DNA of 62,866 nucleotides from Segetibacter sp. (lineage in GTDB: Bacteria; Bacteroidota; Bacteroidia; Chitinophagales; Chitinophagaceae): positions 1 through 62,866 of the forward strand of contig NZ_JAOQAH010000012.1 of assembly GCF_025963695.1 (NCBI RefSeq), in the 5' to 3' direction. How positions within the stretch are numbered: position 1 is the stretch's first letter; every line of letters begins with the position of its first letter. The translations under genes and the position numbers were made by a program. Shown piece after piece: positions 61,415 through 62,866 of the stretch. The notes under the pieces were generated by a model. The model saw only the letters and a program-made list of their open reading frames with translations. It did not search any database and was not told the DNA's origin.

Positions 61415-62074
61415 CTACTGTTTAGCTTTTATAATTTTCTTTCCGCTTACATATTTGTTTCCTTTCACAACAAAACGATATGGCAAGAGTGCATCTTCTG
61501 CTGCGTAGTCTACGCCGATTCTCGATGTTGCTATTATATCATCATCAGGGTATAGATAACCATCGTCTGCAATATAAAGCGGGTCGCTCTGAAGGGTCAT
61601 ACCAGATTGACTGGTATGCAATCCCAACGCTTTTGCTACGTTACCGGGACCACGGGTTAGGTCAAATGTATGAGTGGCTTTGTTAGTCCTTTCAAGCATG
61701 ACGTTGATGCCTGCCAGCGGCTCGAGTGCTCTTATCAGGATGGCGTTTGGAACGTCTTTAACATTGGTAACAATGTTGAACATTTGATGTATGCCGTAAC
61801 ACAAGTAAATGTAAGCGACGCCACCCTGGCTAAACATTACTTCGGTACGTGCAGTACGACGGTTGTTATAAGAATGTGCAGCCTTATCAAAAGGACCGTT
61901 ATATGCTTCCGCCTCAACAATACGTCCTGCAGTTAGTTTATCCTCAAAATTTGTTACAAGTATTTTCCCGAGCAGTTCTTTTGTTATAGCCACTACATCC
62001 GTTCTTTCATAAAAATCAGTCGTTAATTTTTTCCAGTTCGAAAAACTGGTGTTTAAGTGGTGTTGTTCTGTCAC
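61415..62074 (-). CDS. DNA-3-methyladenine glycosylase (AAG/MPG family)
   Basis: A base-excision-repair enzyme that removes alkylated purines. It has 219 residues. Conserved marks are LLGKILVTNF, GRIVEAEAYNGPFDKAAHSYN (catalytic Glu in EAEAY), ARTEVMFSQGGVAYIYLCYGIHQMFNIVT and ALEPLAG. The C-terminal DLTRGPGNVAKALG and DYAAEDALLPYRFVVKGN are also family-typical. It is divergent from the EI24 gene. Confidence 0.94.
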   Translation of the reverse strand: MTEQHHLNTSFSNWKKLTTDFYERTDVVAITKELLGKILVTNFEDKLTAGRIVEAEAYNGPFDKAAHSYNNRRTARTEVMFSQGGVAYIYLCYGIHQMFNIVTNVKDVPNAILIRALEPLAGINVMLERTNKATHTFDLTRGPGNVAKALGLHTSQSGMTLQSDPLYIADDGYLYPDDDIIATSRIGVDYAAEDALLPYRFVVKGNKYVSGKKIIKAKQ

Positions 62075-62171
62075 TTTAATTTCTGGTTTAAGGGTTCCTT
62101 ATTCGTTGTTGCATTTTAATTAAAAGCGGGAGTGATTTACAGTTTAAATTTATACTATAAACACTCATCAT

Positions 62172-62866
62172 TTGCTAAAAGACATTGTAACTGCAATACA
62201 GTCGTACCGCCTGGCGCACGCTTTTATCCGTAAACATAAGCTCTGGAAATGGATCATTATTCCCGGACTTATCTACATGGTCATGTTTTGCGTTAGTATG
62301 TATTTTTTTGGTAAAAGTGCGAGCTCTGTTATTGAATGGCTCAGTATTGAAACGGGCCTGAAACACTGGATAGAAAGCATGGAAAGCACCATTGCAGGCC
62401 TGTTATTTACAATCGCCGGAATTATTCTTTGGCTCATTTTAATGCTTTTTTACTTTTCATTGTTTAAATATATATGGCTCATTTTAGGCTCACCCATTTT
62501 CGCATATCTCAGTGAAAAAATCGAAGACATCCTGGAAGGAAAGAGCACTCCTTTTCATCTTTCTCAATTTCTCAAAGATGTCGCCCGGGGTATCCGCATT
62601 GCTCTCAGAAATACTTTATGGCAATCAGTTTATCTTATTGCTTTTCTTATTCTATCTTTTATACCTGTTGTAGGTTGGATCACTCCTTTTTTTGTGCTGT
62701 TAATAGAGTGCTACTATTATGGATTTTCTATGCTGGATTATACCTTAGAAAGAAATCATTTAACGGCATCAGAAAGCATTCATTTTATAGGAAAACGAAA
62801 AGGCCTTGCAATTGCCAACGGTTTAATGTTTTATCTCTTACACTTAATTCCCATTATTGGTTGGCT
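62172..62866 (+). CDS. EI24-domain membrane protein, 3' end cut by window
   Basis: The frame is open from TTG 62172 to the window end (231 codons visible). The translated start, MLKDIVTAIQSYRLAHAFI if TTG is read as Met, matches members of the EI24/CysZ-like family well, and no upstream ATG exists in frame (stop at 62145). Four or more membrane segments are visible (WIIIPGLIYMVMFCVSMYF, AGLLFTIAGIILWLILMLF, and two near the visible end). CysZ-type proteins import sulfate, but this short-loop type is of unknown function. Confidence 0.82.
   Translation, partial: MLKDIVTAIQSYRLAHAFIRKHKLWKWIIIPGLIYMVMFCVSMYFFGKSASSVIEWLSIETGLKHWIESMESTIAGLLFTIAGIILWLILMLFYFSLFKYIWLILGSPIFAYLSEKIEDILEGKSTPFHLSQFLKDVARGIRIALRNTLWQSVYLIAFLILSFIPVVGWITPFFVLLIECYYYGFSMLDYTLERNHLTASESIHFIGKRKGLAIANGLMFYLLHLIPIIGW

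Noticed and set aside
62175..62366. Minus-strand ORF at the window end
   Set aside because: Shadow of the EI24 gene.

Overview
The window looks like an ordinary chromosomal stretch of a Bacteroidota bacterium, most likely of the Chitinophagaceae or a close relative. The evidence is an exbB-exbD-exbD-tonB cluster, a 14-subunit complex I locus with a short NuoG, a SusC-like receptor-type outer membrane protein, promoters of the Bacteroidota TTG...TAnnTTTG type, AT-rich spacers and few Shine-Dalgarno motifs. The placement is inferred from gene content; there is no rRNA gene here.

Layout: (1) 1-9.7 kb: the end of an MFS transporter, a TonB-ExbB-ExbD energy-transduction operon, a large secreted zinc metalloprotease and a solitary MacB-like permease. 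(2) 9.7-25.6 kb, minus strand: a complete NADH:quinone oxidoreductase locus (nuoA to nuoN). It is interrupted by a VOC-family gene, a retropepsin-like gene broken by one stop codon, a decayed Uma2-family gene and several copies of a short repeat. (3) 25.6-31.3 kb: acyl-CoA dehydrogenase, an SpmA/SpmB-type nucleoside-recognition membrane protein, YchF and a zinc alcohol dehydrogenase. (4) 31.3-36.1 kb, minus strand: a surface-polysaccharide module (PHP-type tyrosine phosphatase, CapD-like dehydratase, PglC-like sugar transferase, DegT aminotransferase) that could build and transfer an amino-sugar. (5) 36.5-47.4 kb: queA, a Gfo/Idh/MocA oxidoreductase, a KDPG-type aldolase, small secreted and membrane proteins, a cupin, an MpaB-type oxygenase, a Tat-exported sugar isomerase-like protein, an ABC ATPase-TolC pair and RNase Z. 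(6) 47.6-62.9 kb: a STAS protein divergent from clpC, cmk, ispH, a methyltransferase, a C-terminal processing protease, tRNA-His, a DUF445 protein, an outer membrane beta-barrel protein, pcm, a 3-methyladenine glycosylase and an EI24 membrane protein cut by the window end.

The most unusual signal is not a gene. A roughly 24-bp motif, CATTGTTGYGTCRCAC followed by nCTTGTAC, occurs 13 times, always between genes and in both orientations. Its centre is a dyad that exists in two forms, TGCG-W-CGCA and GTG-T-CAC. The paired positions switch together in all 13 copies, with no mixed form. Some copies carry a second conserved block (GCAACAGCGGGCGG), and one pair sits in inverted orientation. This fits a REP- or MITE-like family, or a dimeric-protein site spread through the genome. 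Four copies lie inside the nuo locus, which also carries the two broken genes, so its spacers look like a preferred landing zone.
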